64,000 nt of DNA from contig SZOW01000004.1 in assembly GCA_030263395.1 (NCBI GenBank), forward strand, positions 124,001 to 188,000, in the 5' to 3' direction. Each line of letters starts with the position of its first letter. Position 1 is the stretch's first letter. The stretch is from QUBU01 sp014337915. Lineage in GTDB: Bacteria > Pseudomonadota > Gammaproteobacteria > Steroidobacterales > GCA-2729495. The notes under the pieces are model-generated. The model saw only the letters and a program-made list of their open reading frames with translations, made no database searches and had not been told where the DNA came from. Shown here in pieces: positions 35,238 to 43,293 of this stretch. A program made the translations under genes and the position numbers.

Positions 35238-35543
35238 ATGACTACGAGTATCACAACGGACAAGCTGCTCGAGGATCTCCAGGTCGTGGTGCGGGACGCC
35301 GAGGCCCTGCTGCAGGCGACGGCATCACAGACCGGGGAACGGGTGGAGGGCGCGCGCGCCAGGGCGGCGGAGTCATTGCGCCAGGCCCGCCAGCGGCTGG
35401 CGGCCGCCCAGACTGATATGGCGCATGAGGTCCGCGAAGCAGCGGCGTCGACGGACGAGTATGTGCGCGAGCATCCATGGCAGGCCGTCGGCATGGCCGC
35501 TGGTGCCGGCCTGCTGATTGGCCTGTTGATCAGCCGTCGCTGA
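35238..35543 (+). CDS. YqjD/ElaB-like DUF883 membrane-anchored ribosome-associated protein
   Basis: 101 residues: a long amphipathic helix rich in Ala/Glu/Arg, then HPWQAVGMAAGAGLLIGLLISRR, the characteristic C-terminal membrane anchor of the DUF883 family. In E. coli, homologues (YqjD, ElaB) bind ribosomes at the inner membrane in stationary phase. ATG at 35238 with GGAAGGA upstream. It heads a yqjD-yqjE-yqjK-like set. Confidence 0.88.
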   Translation: MTTSITTDKLLEDLQVVVRDAEALLQATASQTGERVEGARARAAESLRQARQRLAAAQTDMAHEVREAAASTDEYVREHPWQAVGMAAGAGLLIGLLISRR

Positions 35544-35574
35544 ACTGCCGGCAACTGATCGGGCTGGTTGGAGC

Positions 35575-35970
35575 ATGGACGGGCAGGCAAGGGGGCCGGT
35601 GGGGCGATTCATCGATTCGGCCAGCGCATGCCTGGCCACGATCCTCACCATCGGCCGGACCAGGCTGGAACTCCTCACGGTCGAGTTGCAGCTGGAACTG
35701 CGCCGAATTGCTGAACTGGCAGTCTGGGCGTTCATTGCTGTCTGCGCATCATCCGTGGCGCTGGTGATGGCCGGAATTGCGATCATCGCCGTGTTCTGGG
35801 ATGAACATCGGGTGCTGGCCGCATCACTGGTTGCAGGTGGCTACCTTGCGGCGGCGCTTGCGGCTGTAGTCGTGCTGCGGGTGAAGCTCCGGCGCAAGCC
35901 GCCGATGCTCCAGGGGACCCTGGCTGAACTGGCACGTGACAGCGAACGCCTGGGAAGGAAGGACTCTTGA
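35575..35970 (+). CDS. YqjE-like phage-holin-family membrane protein
   Basis: 131 residues with two strong hydrophobic segments (about 47-70 and 80-102). The N-terminal part, LTIGRTRLELLTVELQLEL, is characteristic of the YqjE / holin superfamily III proteins. Despite the family name it is a chromosomal housekeeping membrane protein found next to yqjD. Its stop overlaps the TTG start of the next gene. Confidence 0.82.
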   Translation: MDGQARGPVGRFIDSASACLATILTIGRTRLELLTVELQLELRRIAELAVWAFIAVCASSVALVMAGIAIIAVFWDEHRVLAASLVAGGYLAAALAAVVVLRVKLRRKPPMLQGTLAELARDSERLGRKDS

Positions 35971-36284
35971 GCTCGGCGACGGCAGATCTGGAAGCAAGGC
36001 AGGCGGTGCTCCTCGCGCGCTGCGCCAGAGAGCGGGAACTGGCGGCGCTCGAATTCGACGGGATCGCTGCCGGGGCGCGCTCCTGCGATGCTGGCCTGGC
36101 GAAGCTGCGGCGCTGGCTACAGGGTCCAGCCCTGCTGGGTGCCGGAATCGCCCTTGCTTGGGGGCTCAGGCGGACAGCGGGGGCAGGCAACCTTTCTGCC
36201 GCGCTTGGGCTGATTGGCATCGCGATGCGGCTGCGAGGCCTGGTCAGGCTGGCCGACCCGCCAGCCAGGATCCCGGAGGATTGA
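35967..36284 (+). CDS. YqjK-like small membrane-associated protein
   Basis: 105 residues, starting at TTG 35967, which overlaps the previous stop (TTGA) and has AAGGAAGGA 3-11 bases upstream. The N-terminal half is a charged helix (EARQAVLLARCARERELAALE), the C-terminal half has one hydrophobic segment (LLGAGIALAWGL). Assignment to YqjK rests on position after yqjDE and the overall character, not on a clear motif. Confidence 0.6.
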   Translation: MSSATADLEARQAVLLARCARERELAALEFDGIAAGARSCDAGLAKLRRWLQGPALLGAGIALAWGLRRTAGAGNLSAALGLIGIAMRLRGLVRLADPPARIPED

Positions 36285-36286
36285 CG

Positions 36287-36658
36287 GTGGCGCTGGATCG
36301 AATCCGCGTGGCCGCTGCGGTCGAGGTGGCCGAAGGCAGTCTGCTGGCGGTCCAGGCCGCGGGGAAGAAACTGCTCCTGTCGAGGGTCAATGGGCGTGCC
36401 CATGCCGTGATCGATCGGTGCCCGCACATGGGGATGTCCATGGCCAAGGGCACGGTGGAGGGAGGCGTGGTGACCTGCCCCTGGCACAACTCACGCTTTG
36501 ATTTCTGCACTGGGAGCAACATGGACTGGGCCAGTGCATTTCTCGGCGTGTCGATGCCGAAATGGACGCACAAGGCCATCGCCATGGGGAAGGCACCAGC
36601 GCCACTGACGGTGGTGCCGGTGGAGGAGAGCGACGGGCAGGTATACGTTCGGCTCTGA
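36287..36658 (+). CDS. Rieske [2Fe-2S] ferredoxin-like protein
   Basis: 123 residues: a single soluble Rieske domain with CPHMGM (CxH) and CPWHNS (CxxH) separated by 17 residues, the two cluster-binding loops. GTG at 36287 has GGAGG seven bases upstream and follows the yqjK-like stop by 2 bases, so it belongs to the same transcript. Such stand-alone Rieske proteins serve as ferredoxins for oxygenases or other redox enzymes. No partner oxygenase is nearby. Confidence 0.85.
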   Translation: MALDRIRVAAAVEVAEGSLLAVQAAGKKLLLSRVNGRAHAVIDRCPHMGMSMAKGTVEGGVVTCPWHNSRFDFCTGSNMDWASAFLGVSMPKWTHKAIAMGKAPAPLTVVPVEESDGQVYVRL

Positions 36659-36712
36659 TCCTCGCTGCAGGGCACATACAGGCCTTTCAGCGGGGCAGGC
36701 TGGCAGTCGGGT

Positions 36713-37921
36713 TCAGATGATGCCGTCGCGCCTGAGCGCCTCGATTTCGGCGGTACCGTAGCCCAGGAGCTTGCCGAAGATTTCCTGGTTGTGGGCGCCG
36801 ATCTCGGGTCCCGGCCACTCGGTGCGGCCCGGCGTGTCGCTGAGGAATGGCACCATTGCCGGAATGGTCATGGTTTCGCCACGGACCTCGACCTGCTCGA
36901 ACAGGCCGCGTGCCTTGAAGTGTTCGTCATTCATCATGTCGACGACGCTATAGATCGGCCCGGCCGGAACATCCACGCGATCGAGGACCGCCAGTACATC
37001 GCCGGAGGCCAGGGTACTGGTCCAGGCGGAGATGGCGGTATCGAGTTCCTTTTCGTGACGGACCCGGCCGGCGTTGTCGGCCATGCGGGGATCGTTGGCC
37101 AGGTCCGCGCGCCCGATGGCGCTCATCAGGCGCTTGTAAATCGAATCACCATTGCCGCCGATGATGACGAAACGACCATCCTTGCAGCGGTAGGTATTGG
37201 TGGGAACGATGCCGGTCAGCGTCGATCCGGAGGGTTCGCGGACCACGCCGGCCCCCGAGTACTCGGGCACGATACCCTCCATCATGTTGAACACCGCTTC
37301 GTAGATCGCCGTGTCAATCACCTGGCCGCGGTTGCCGGCACCCTTGAGCCGATGGACGCAGGCGAGGAGGATGCCGATGACGCTGTGAACGGCCGCCAGG
37401 GTGTCGCCCAGGCTGAGGTTTGGACGAACCGGGGCCTGGCCGGGGAAGCCATTGACGTAACGGAAGCCGCCCACGCCTTCGCACACCGACGCGAAGCCGG
37501 TACGCGACGCATAAGGGCCGGTCTGGCCGTAGCCGGAGATCCTGGCGTAAATCAGTTCCGGGTGGCTCTTGCGCAGGTCGTCCGGGCCGAGTCCCCACTT
37601 CTCCATGGTTCCCGGGCGAAAGTTCTCCACCAGGATGTCGGACTTTGCCGCGAGCTGCCGGACGAGTTCACGGCCTCTCTCGGTGCGTAGGTTGACCGTG
37701 ATGCATTTTTTGTTGCGGCCCAGGCTGTGCCACCAGAGGGAAACGCCGTCCTTCATGACCCGCCAGGTGCGGATCGGGTCGCCGGTCCCGGGGGGCTCGA
37801 TCTTGATGACTTCCGCGCCGAAATAGCCAAGGATGCTGGTGGTAAAAGGGCCGGCCAGCAGCTGGCCCAGCTCCAGTACGCGGAAACCTTCCAGCGGGCC
37901 TTTGGTCTTGCTGTCGCTCAT
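36713..37921 (-). CDS. CaiB/BaiF-type (family III) CoA transferase
   Basis: 402 residues. Family III CoA transferases move CoA between carboxylic acids through an Asp acyl anhydride. Seen: the N-terminal RVLELGQLLAGPF and GAEVIKIEPPGTGDPIR, RNKKCITVNLRTERGRELV, and the catalytic Asp in NLSLGDTLAAVH (about residue 170). Close to the formyl-CoA:oxalate or succinyl-CoA-dependent subgroups; the substrate cannot be read from the sequence. ATG at 37921. Convergent with the Rieske gene. Confidence 0.9.
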   Translation of the reverse strand: MSDSKTKGPLEGFRVLELGQLLAGPFTTSILGYFGAEVIKIEPPGTGDPIRTWRVMKDGVSLWWHSLGRNKKCITVNLRTERGRELVRQLAAKSDILVENFRPGTMEKWGLGPDDLRKSHPELIYARISGYGQTGPYASRTGFASVCEGVGGFRYVNGFPGQAPVRPNLSLGDTLAAVHSVIGILLACVHRLKGAGNRGQVIDTAIYEAVFNMMEGIVPEYSGAGVVREPSGSTLTGIVPTNTYRCKDGRFVIIGGNGDSIYKRLMSAIGRADLANDPRMADNAGRVRHEKELDTAISAWTSTLASGDVLAVLDRVDVPAGPIYSVVDMMNDEHFKARGLFEQVEVRGETMTIPAMVPFLSDTPGRTEWPGPEIGAHNQEIFGKLLGYGTAEIEALRRDGII

Positions 37922-37948
37922 GGCAGTCCATTGGACCGCATTTTTCCG

Positions 37949-38560
37949 TCAGTCTGGGCAGGCTTCGCCAATGAAATGGTAGGCGAGGAAGCGGGGGCCT
38001 TCGATATAAGTCCGCTCGATGGACGTGAACCTGAAGCCGGCCGCTTCGATGGCCGCATCGATGCTGCGGTTTGGGTTGCAGCCGGCGACCAGGCGCAGGA
38101 CCGGAGCCAGCCGGTCCTGCCGCTCGGCGATCGCCGGATCGGGCGAACGACCATGCTCGAGGAACAGCAGGCGCCCGGCCGGCTTCAGGACGCGGCGGGC
38201 TTCTGCCAGTCCGGCCGCAAGGTCTGGGATCGAGCACAGCGTCCAGGTGCTGACGACTGTGTCCACACTGGCGCTTTCCAGTGGGATGGCTTCCGCTCCG
38301 CCGCCGAGCAGGGATACCGGAAATGGCATCGCGGCAGCCATTGTGGCCGCCTGGTCGCGCAGGCTGTCGGATGGATCAAGCGCGAACAGGTGGGTCACGG
38401 CCGGTGTATAGAACGGCAGGTTGAGGCCGGCACCGACGCCGATCTCCAGCACGCGTCCCGCCGCCCTTGCGGGTGTGCGGGGGCGGTAGCCGGACATGAC
38501 GCGATTGCGCATGCCACGGTTGATCAGCCAGGGCAGGACGCGGTTCTGGTACACGCCCAT
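37949..38560 (-). CDS. Class I SAM-dependent methyltransferase
   Basis: 203 residues with the Rossmann-type methyltransferase motifs: VLEIGVGAGLNLPFY (motif I), FALDPSD (acidic motif II), AEAIPLESASVDTVVSTWTL (motif IV) and ARRVLKPAGRLLFLEHG. It resembles the METTL7/UbiE-like group. No substrate domain is recognisable. It lies 27 bases upstream of the CoA-transferase gene on the same strand and may be cotranscribed with it. Confidence 0.85.
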   Translation of the reverse strand: MGVYQNRVLPWLINRGMRNRVMSGYRPRTPARAAGRVLEIGVGAGLNLPFYTPAVTHLFALDPSDSLRDQAATMAAAMPFPVSLLGGGAEAIPLESASVDTVVSTWTLCSIPDLAAGLAEARRVLKPAGRLLFLEHGRSPDPAIAERQDRLAPVLRLVAGCNPNRSIDAAIEAAGFRFTSIERTYIEGPRFLAYHFIGEACPD

Positions 38561-38632
38561 GACTGTACTCAGCGGCGGCTCAGGCCCGGTGCGCTGGCCG
38601 ATGGCTGGTGCCGGGCAGCGCCGTGCGGCGCG

Positions 38633-39487
38633 TCATGAGCCGCGACCTTTCCGGTCTATGGCATCGGCGACCATTTCCAGGAAGCTGATCTCATCGGACA
38701 CGCGTCCGAGTTCATGAACGTCCACGGTATAGCCGTAACGGTCCGCATACCTCTGGTACAGCGGCCGCCGGTGCTTGACCAGTTCGGGGAATATCCACTG
38801 CACGAATCGGTCGGGCTCAATCTGCTCGGGCGCCGACAGACCCTCGCGCTGCAGGTACTCGACCAGGCGCCGATCGAAGAAATCCCTGCTGTAGTAGAGG
38901 GGCTTCGGGTTTGCGATGGCACGCCGGATCAGTTCCTGCTCCATTTCCTCGCCGGCACGCAGATACAGGATCACCGTATGGTCGGCGAGGGTGTTCCACA
39001 TTCCGGCGTCGTCGATTTCGCAGATGCTGCCGCCTGCGTCGTTCAGGAAATGGTCGTAACCATAGATGTCGTGCGCCTTCTGGATAAACCTGGCGACGTC
39101 GTTCATGGCGTCTCGCTCGGCATCGCGATGCAGGTTCTGGCGGCGGCGGAACTCCTGCAGCGTCAGCCCTTCGGCCTCGGCCCGGCCGACCTTGCCCAGG
39201 AAGGTCGAAATGGGCTCGAGGTTGTGCACCGAGATGTTGCTGGCAATGTAAATCGAATCGTTGCGCAGCAGTTTCCGCAGGAAACCGACCTGCATCGCCT
39301 GCTGTTTGATGTTGTCGAGGATGTGCTCCTCGAGGTACTTGGTGCCGATCCGGTAATCGCCGGAGTAATGGAACCAGTGGCTCTTGGGCAGCGTATTGGC
39401 GAGCGTGGTCTTGCCGACGCCGGACATGCCGAGCAGGGTGATGGCCTTGCGCGGCCATGCCAGGAACTGTTCGCGGGTCATCAGCAT
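38633..39487 (-). CDS. P-loop ATPase/kinase-like protein of unknown function
   Basis: 284 residues. The Walker A motif GMSGVGKTT lies at residues 20-28, followed by an adenylate-kinase-like arrangement (FHYSGDYRIGTKYLEEH). Later blocks are GGSICEIDDAGMWNTLADHTVILYL in two parts, ending in a helical C-terminus. It does not match a kinase I can name, and it lacks the ABC signature of PtuA-type defence ATPases. ATG at 39487, or MTREQF two codons later. It follows an AT-rich segment and the HNH gene lies upstream on the same strand. Confidence 0.7.
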   Translation of the reverse strand: MLMTREQFLAWPRKAITLLGMSGVGKTTLANTLPKSHWFHYSGDYRIGTKYLEEHILDNIKQQAMQVGFLRKLLRNDSIYIASNISVHNLEPISTFLGKVGRAEAEGLTLQEFRRRQNLHRDAERDAMNDVARFIQKAHDIYGYDHFLNDAGGSICEIDDAGMWNTLADHTVILYLRAGEEMEQELIRRAIANPKPLYYSRDFFDRRLVEYLQREGLSAPEQIEPDRFVQWIFPELVKHRRPLYQRYADRYGYTVDVHELGRVSDEISFLEMVADAIDRKGRGS

Positions 39488-39539
39488 GACGGGTTCGGCC
39501 CCTTGGCCGGCATTGGCAATCGACGCGACATTCAGTCAA

Positions 39540-39602
39540 CCAGAAAAATGATTATTAAACAATAGAATACATTAATTATTTTAGAAATAAGATTATTTCT
39601 GG
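39540..39602. other. AT-rich imperfect inverted repeat between HNH and ATPase genes
   Basis: A 63-base AT-only-like patch in GC-rich surroundings. Its ends, CCAGAAAAATGATTAT and ATAAGATTATTTCTGG, are imperfect inverted repeats. It lies just upstream of the ATPase gene and 8 bases after the HNH stop. It could be a bidirectional terminator, an AT-rich promoter/UP-element region, or both. Confidence 0.45.
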
Positions 39603-39610
39603 GGCTGACT

Positions 39611-40618
39611 CTAGAGCCCTGCCAGACGCCGGTGAAGGTCCAATGCTTCCGTGCTTGGCCGCAATTCCGGGCTCTTCGGGAACCGCAGGGGCCGGCCGGC
39701 GAGCAACTTGTAGCTGCTTTCGAGCAGGTCATCGGCCATGACCGCGGTCATGGTGCGCGTATCCACGGCCAGTTTACCGAGGTCGAACAGCGTGTGCAGG
39801 TCCGATCGCAGCAGCAGTCCATTCGAAGGTTCGTGGGTGAACTTGCCGCGGTACGGGAGAATATAGGCAGCCTCCAGTGCGTCCAGTGCATTGGAGTTCG
39901 TGAGCGCGCAGCGGTACTCATATGCCGCCAGCAACTGCTGGCGGAAGGCCGGGTGACCCCTGCGGCGCAGGATGTTCTCGATGACCTGGTTGCGGCCTGA
40001 CTTGCCGCTGTCCGGGTCGAAAGCCTGCAGCCGCGCCAGCTCCCGTTCGGACAGCTGGATCATGCCGCTGATGTCCAGCATCGGTCCACCAGCACTGTTC
40101 GTCAGCAGGCGCTGCCGGACGAAGCGCTCGACCGAGCCATAGTCCATTTCCATTCGCTTGACGACGGCGTCGTCGACCCGCTCGAACTCGCCGAAGTTCT
40201 GCGGCAGGTAGTCGGCAAGGGCGGCATAGGGTTGCCCGAGCGGGATGGGTTCGCTGATGAAGAAAAGGTACTGCCTCAGATCCTCCGCGGGCACGTCCTC
40301 GCCCCAGATGGCGCGGGCCGCCCGCTCGTTCTGGTAGCGGCCGAGTACCCTGGAATAATGCCGGTAGGCACCCTTGTGTCCCATGAGCAGGAAGTCGCCC
40401 TTGCCCATCAGGAACCAGTTCTCGATGTGGGCCTCCTGCGGTGGCAGGCCCCAGGCGAAAAAGCCGTGCCCGTGCCGTTCGATCTCGATCAGTTCCGGGT
40501 AGGTCGAGTCGCTGAAGTTGCGGATGACGGTCTGGCGGTCGACCGGATGGACCACCGACTTTTCGGCATCGTTGCGGTCCTGCGGGCTGTCGCCGCCTGC
40601 CACGAAGATCCTGGGCAT
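39611..40618 (-). CDS. HNH-type endonuclease-like protein with altered active site
   Basis: 335 residues. The C-terminal third has the HNH_2 (PF13391-like) layout: CALTNSNALDALEAAYILPY, then NGLLLRSDLHTLFDLG. The first His of the motif (normally AAHI) is Tyr252 (TAT) here, while the Asn of NGLLL and the His of DLHTLF are kept. The N-terminal two thirds (ENWFLMGKGDFLLMGHKGAY...) is an uncharacterised domain. Start at MPRIFVAGG (40618); the longer open frame upstream runs into the thrA promoter region and is not supported. Confidence 0.7.
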   Translation of the reverse strand: MPRIFVAGGDSPQDRNDAEKSVVHPVDRQTVIRNFSDSTYPELIEIERHGHGFFAWGLPPQEAHIENWFLMGKGDFLLMGHKGAYRHYSRVLGRYQNERAARAIWGEDVPAEDLRQYLFFISEPIPLGQPYAALADYLPQNFGEFERVDDAVVKRMEMDYGSVERFVRQRLLTNSAGGPMLDISGMIQLSERELARLQAFDPDSGKSGRNQVIENILRRRGHPAFRQQLLAAYEYRCALTNSNALDALEAAYILPYRGKFTHEPSNGLLLRSDLHTLFDLGKLAVDTRTMTAVMADDLLESSYKLLAGRPLRFPKSPELRPSTEALDLHRRLAGL

Positions 40619-40791
40619 TTGCAGTCTTGTTCTGGTGCCGGATTCCCGGCCACTAGTCTGGCAGGAATCGGCGGGTTTGCAACGCTTTGCGCGTGTTACC
40701 GCAGCGGCGAACCGGTTATCATTACGCGCTTTGTGCGGAGCAGTGGATGCGCCCTCCGGCGCCAGGCCGGAATGCATGCGGGATGATCGAC

Positions 40792-43284
40792 ATGGCTGAC
40801 AACAGGTGGCTGGTTCACAAGTTTGGCGGCAGCAGCGTCGCTGATGCCGATTGCTTCCGGCGGGTGGCCGATATCCTGCTGGCCGAAAAGGCGCCACGCC
40901 AGGCAGTCGTCGTTTCGGCCATGGCAAAGATGACCGATGCACTGCTGTCACTGGTAGCCGGTGCCGAGAAGGCGCCAGATACCATCGCTCCCGGGCTGGA
41001 TGCTCTGGCGACGCGTTACCGGACCGCCGTGCAGGCCTTGCTGCCGCAGGCCGCTCAGGCACCGCTGCTCGGCGCCTTCGATGCAGATATTGCGGATGCC
41101 CGCGATGTGCTGCACGCCATTTCACTGGTGCGCTCGGCGGCAGATCGCAGCCGTGACCTGATTTCTGGTTTCGGTGAGCTCTGGTCATCCCGGTTGCTGG
41201 CGGCCTACCTGGCCGAACGTTGCCGCCAGTCGGGAGCCAGTCGCCCGGTCCGGTGGATCGACGCCCGGCAGGTCATCGTGATCGAGCATGGTGACCTGGG
41301 ACCTGCGGTCCAGTGGGAGGACTCACGGCAGCGCGCACGCCGCTGGCTGGGCGAGATGTCGGAGGGCATCGCCGTGGTGACCGGCTTCATCGCCTCGGAC
41401 AAGGCTGGCCTTTACACCACGCTCGGTCGCAATGGCAGCGATTTTTCGGCCTCGATCATCGGTGGGCTGGTCGAGGCGCGCGAGATCATCATCTGGACCG
41501 ACGTCGACGGCGTGATGAGCGCGGATCCGAATCGCGTGCCCGAAGCAGCCATCATCCGCGACCTGTCATACAACGAGGCAATGGAGCTTGCGTACTTTGG
41601 CGCCAAGGTGATTCACCCGCAGACCATGGCCCCGGCGGTCCAGCGCTCGATTCCGATCTTCATCCGGAACACCTTCAACCCGGCAGCGCCCGGGTCGCGG
41701 ATCGGTCCGGCCAGTGGCGCCAGCCAGGAGCAGATCAAGGGCGTCACGTCGGTGGATGATGTTGCGCTGGTCAATCTGGAGGGGACCGGGATGATCGGCG
41801 TGCCTGGGACGGCCGACCGGTTGTTCGGCGCGCTGCGCAGTGCCGGCATCTCCGTCATCCTGATATCCCAGGCCAGTTCCGAGCATTCCATCTGCTTTGC
41901 GGTGCCGTCCCGGAATGCGGTGCGGGTCGCGGATGTGGTGCGCAGGGCTTTCACGCTGGAGCTGCAGCAGGGCCAGATCCAGAGCGTCGACGTGAAGACG
42001 GACTGCAGCATCATTGCTGTGGTCGGTGATGGCATGGCCGGCCTGCCGGGCGTTGCCGCCAAGTTTTTTGGCACGCTCGGCAATGCCGGGATCAGCGTCC
42101 GTGCCATTGCCCAGGGTTCCTCGGAGCGCAATATCTCCGCCGTCATCGACAAGCGCGATGCGACGCGCGCACTGCGCGCAGCCCACTCGGGCTTCTACCT
42201 CTCGGCCAAGACCGTGTCCATTGGCCTGGTCGGGCCGGGAAATGTCGGCGCGACCCTGCTCGACCAGATGGCCGAGCAGGCCGAGCATCTACGCCGGGAA
42301 TTCGGCCTTGACCTGCGCGTGCGCGCCATTGCTACCTCGGGCCGCATGCTCCTGGCGGACCGCGCCATCGACCTCAGGCAGTGGCGGGCAGAACTGGAAC
42401 GAAGCACCGAACCGCTGGACTGGGGACGCTTCGCGCGCCATGTCCAGGCAGACCACATCCCGCACGCAGCGATGGTGGACTGCAGCGCCAGCCAGGAAGT
42501 GGCCAACCGCTACCTGGACTGGTTCCGTGCCGGCATCCATGTGGTTACGCCCAACAAGAAGGCTCATAGCGGCACGCTTGCCAGCTACGATGCCCTTCTG
42601 GAAGAGTGCCGGCGCCACAAAACCCACTTCCTGTATGAGACCACCGTGGGTGCGGCGCTGCCGGTCGTTGGCACGCTGCGCGACCTGATACAGACAGGCG
42701 ACGAGATCCTCAGCATCGAGGGAATCCTGTCCGGGACACTGGCATATCTGTTCAACGTCTTTGACGGTAAGCGGCCGTTCTCGGCAATCGTCCGCGAAGC
42801 ACGCGACAAGGGATATACGGAACCGGATCCGCGCGATGACCTTTCCGGCATGGATTTCGCCCGCAAGCTGATCATCCTCGGCCGCGAGATGGGACAGCGG
42901 CTGGAAATCAAGGATATCGCGGTGGAAACCCTGGTACCGCCGGGGATGTCGGGGCTGACGATAGAGCAGTTCCTCGATGAACTGCCCAGGCACGACGCCG
43001 CTATGCTTGCACGCCTGCAGGCTGCCCAGCGCGAGGGAAGGGTGCTGCGCTATGTCGGGCGCCTGAGCCGCAAGGACGGCGCGACGGTGCGGCTCGAGGC
43101 CCTGGCGGCCGATCATCCATTCGCACACATGAACCTGACCGACAATATCGTGCGCTATGAGTCGCGTCGCTACAGCGCCAACCCACTGGTGGTCCAGGGT
43201 CCAGGCGCGGGGCCGGCGGTGACCGCTGCCGGGGTCTTTGCCGATCTGCTGCGCCTGGCCTCGTACCTCGGGCCGGCACGCTAG
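40792..43284 (+). CDS. thrA: Bifunctional aspartate kinase / homoserine dehydrogenase I
   Basis: Catalyses the first and third steps of threonine synthesis. 830 residues: aspartokinase domain with KFGGSS (10-15), LGRNGSDFSASI and WTDVDGVMSADP; two ACT regulatory domains (about 320-460, including SSEHSICFAV and SSERNISAVI); then homoserine dehydrogenase with the NAD(P) motif GPGNVGATLL (about 480-490), VVTPNKKA, and YTEPDPRDDLSGMDFARK. ATG at 40792 chosen. ATG at 40783 (three codons earlier) and 40747 are alternatives. The ACT domains suggest threonine feedback, as in E. coli ThrA. Confidence 0.94.
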   Translation: MADNRWLVHKFGGSSVADADCFRRVADILLAEKAPRQAVVVSAMAKMTDALLSLVAGAEKAPDTIAPGLDALATRYRTAVQALLPQAAQAPLLGAFDADIADARDVLHAISLVRSAADRSRDLISGFGELWSSRLLAAYLAERCRQSGASRPVRWIDARQVIVIEHGDLGPAVQWEDSRQRARRWLGEMSEGIAVVTGFIASDKAGLYTTLGRNGSDFSASIIGGLVEAREIIIWTDVDGVMSADPNRVPEAAIIRDLSYNEAMELAYFGAKVIHPQTMAPAVQRSIPIFIRNTFNPAAPGSRIGPASGASQEQIKGVTSVDDVALVNLEGTGMIGVPGTADRLFGALRSAGISVILISQASSEHSICFAVPSRNAVRVADVVRRAFTLELQQGQIQSVDVKTDCSIIAVVGDGMAGLPGVAAKFFGTLGNAGISVRAIAQGSSERNISAVIDKRDATRALRAAHSGFYLSAKTVSIGLVGPGNVGATLLDQMAEQAEHLRREFGLDLRVRAIATSGRMLLADRAIDLRQWRAELERSTEPLDWGRFARHVQADHIPHAAMVDCSASQEVANRYLDWFRAGIHVVTPNKKAHSGTLASYDALLEECRRHKTHFLYETTVGAALPVVGTLRDLIQTGDEILSIEGILSGTLAYLFNVFDGKRPFSAIVREARDKGYTEPDPRDDLSGMDFARKLIILGREMGQRLEIKDIAVETLVPPGMSGLTIEQFLDELPRHDAAMLARLQAAQREGRVLRYVGRLSRKDGATVRLEALAADHPFAHMNLTDNIVRYESRRYSANPLVVQGPGAGPAVTAAGVFADLLRLASYLGPAR

Positions 43285-43293
43285 CGAGCGCCC

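Noticed and set aside
38633..40618. ATPase plus HNH read as a Septu (PtuAB) defence pair
   Set aside because: The ATPase is a small adenylate-kinase-like P-loop protein without ABC signature, and the HNH protein is much longer than PtuB and has a changed active site.
39611..41188. Extended 525-codon reading of the HNH gene
   Set aside because: The extra 190 codons lie across the thrA promoter and coding start on the other strand and are low-complexity; the conserved protein begins at 40618.
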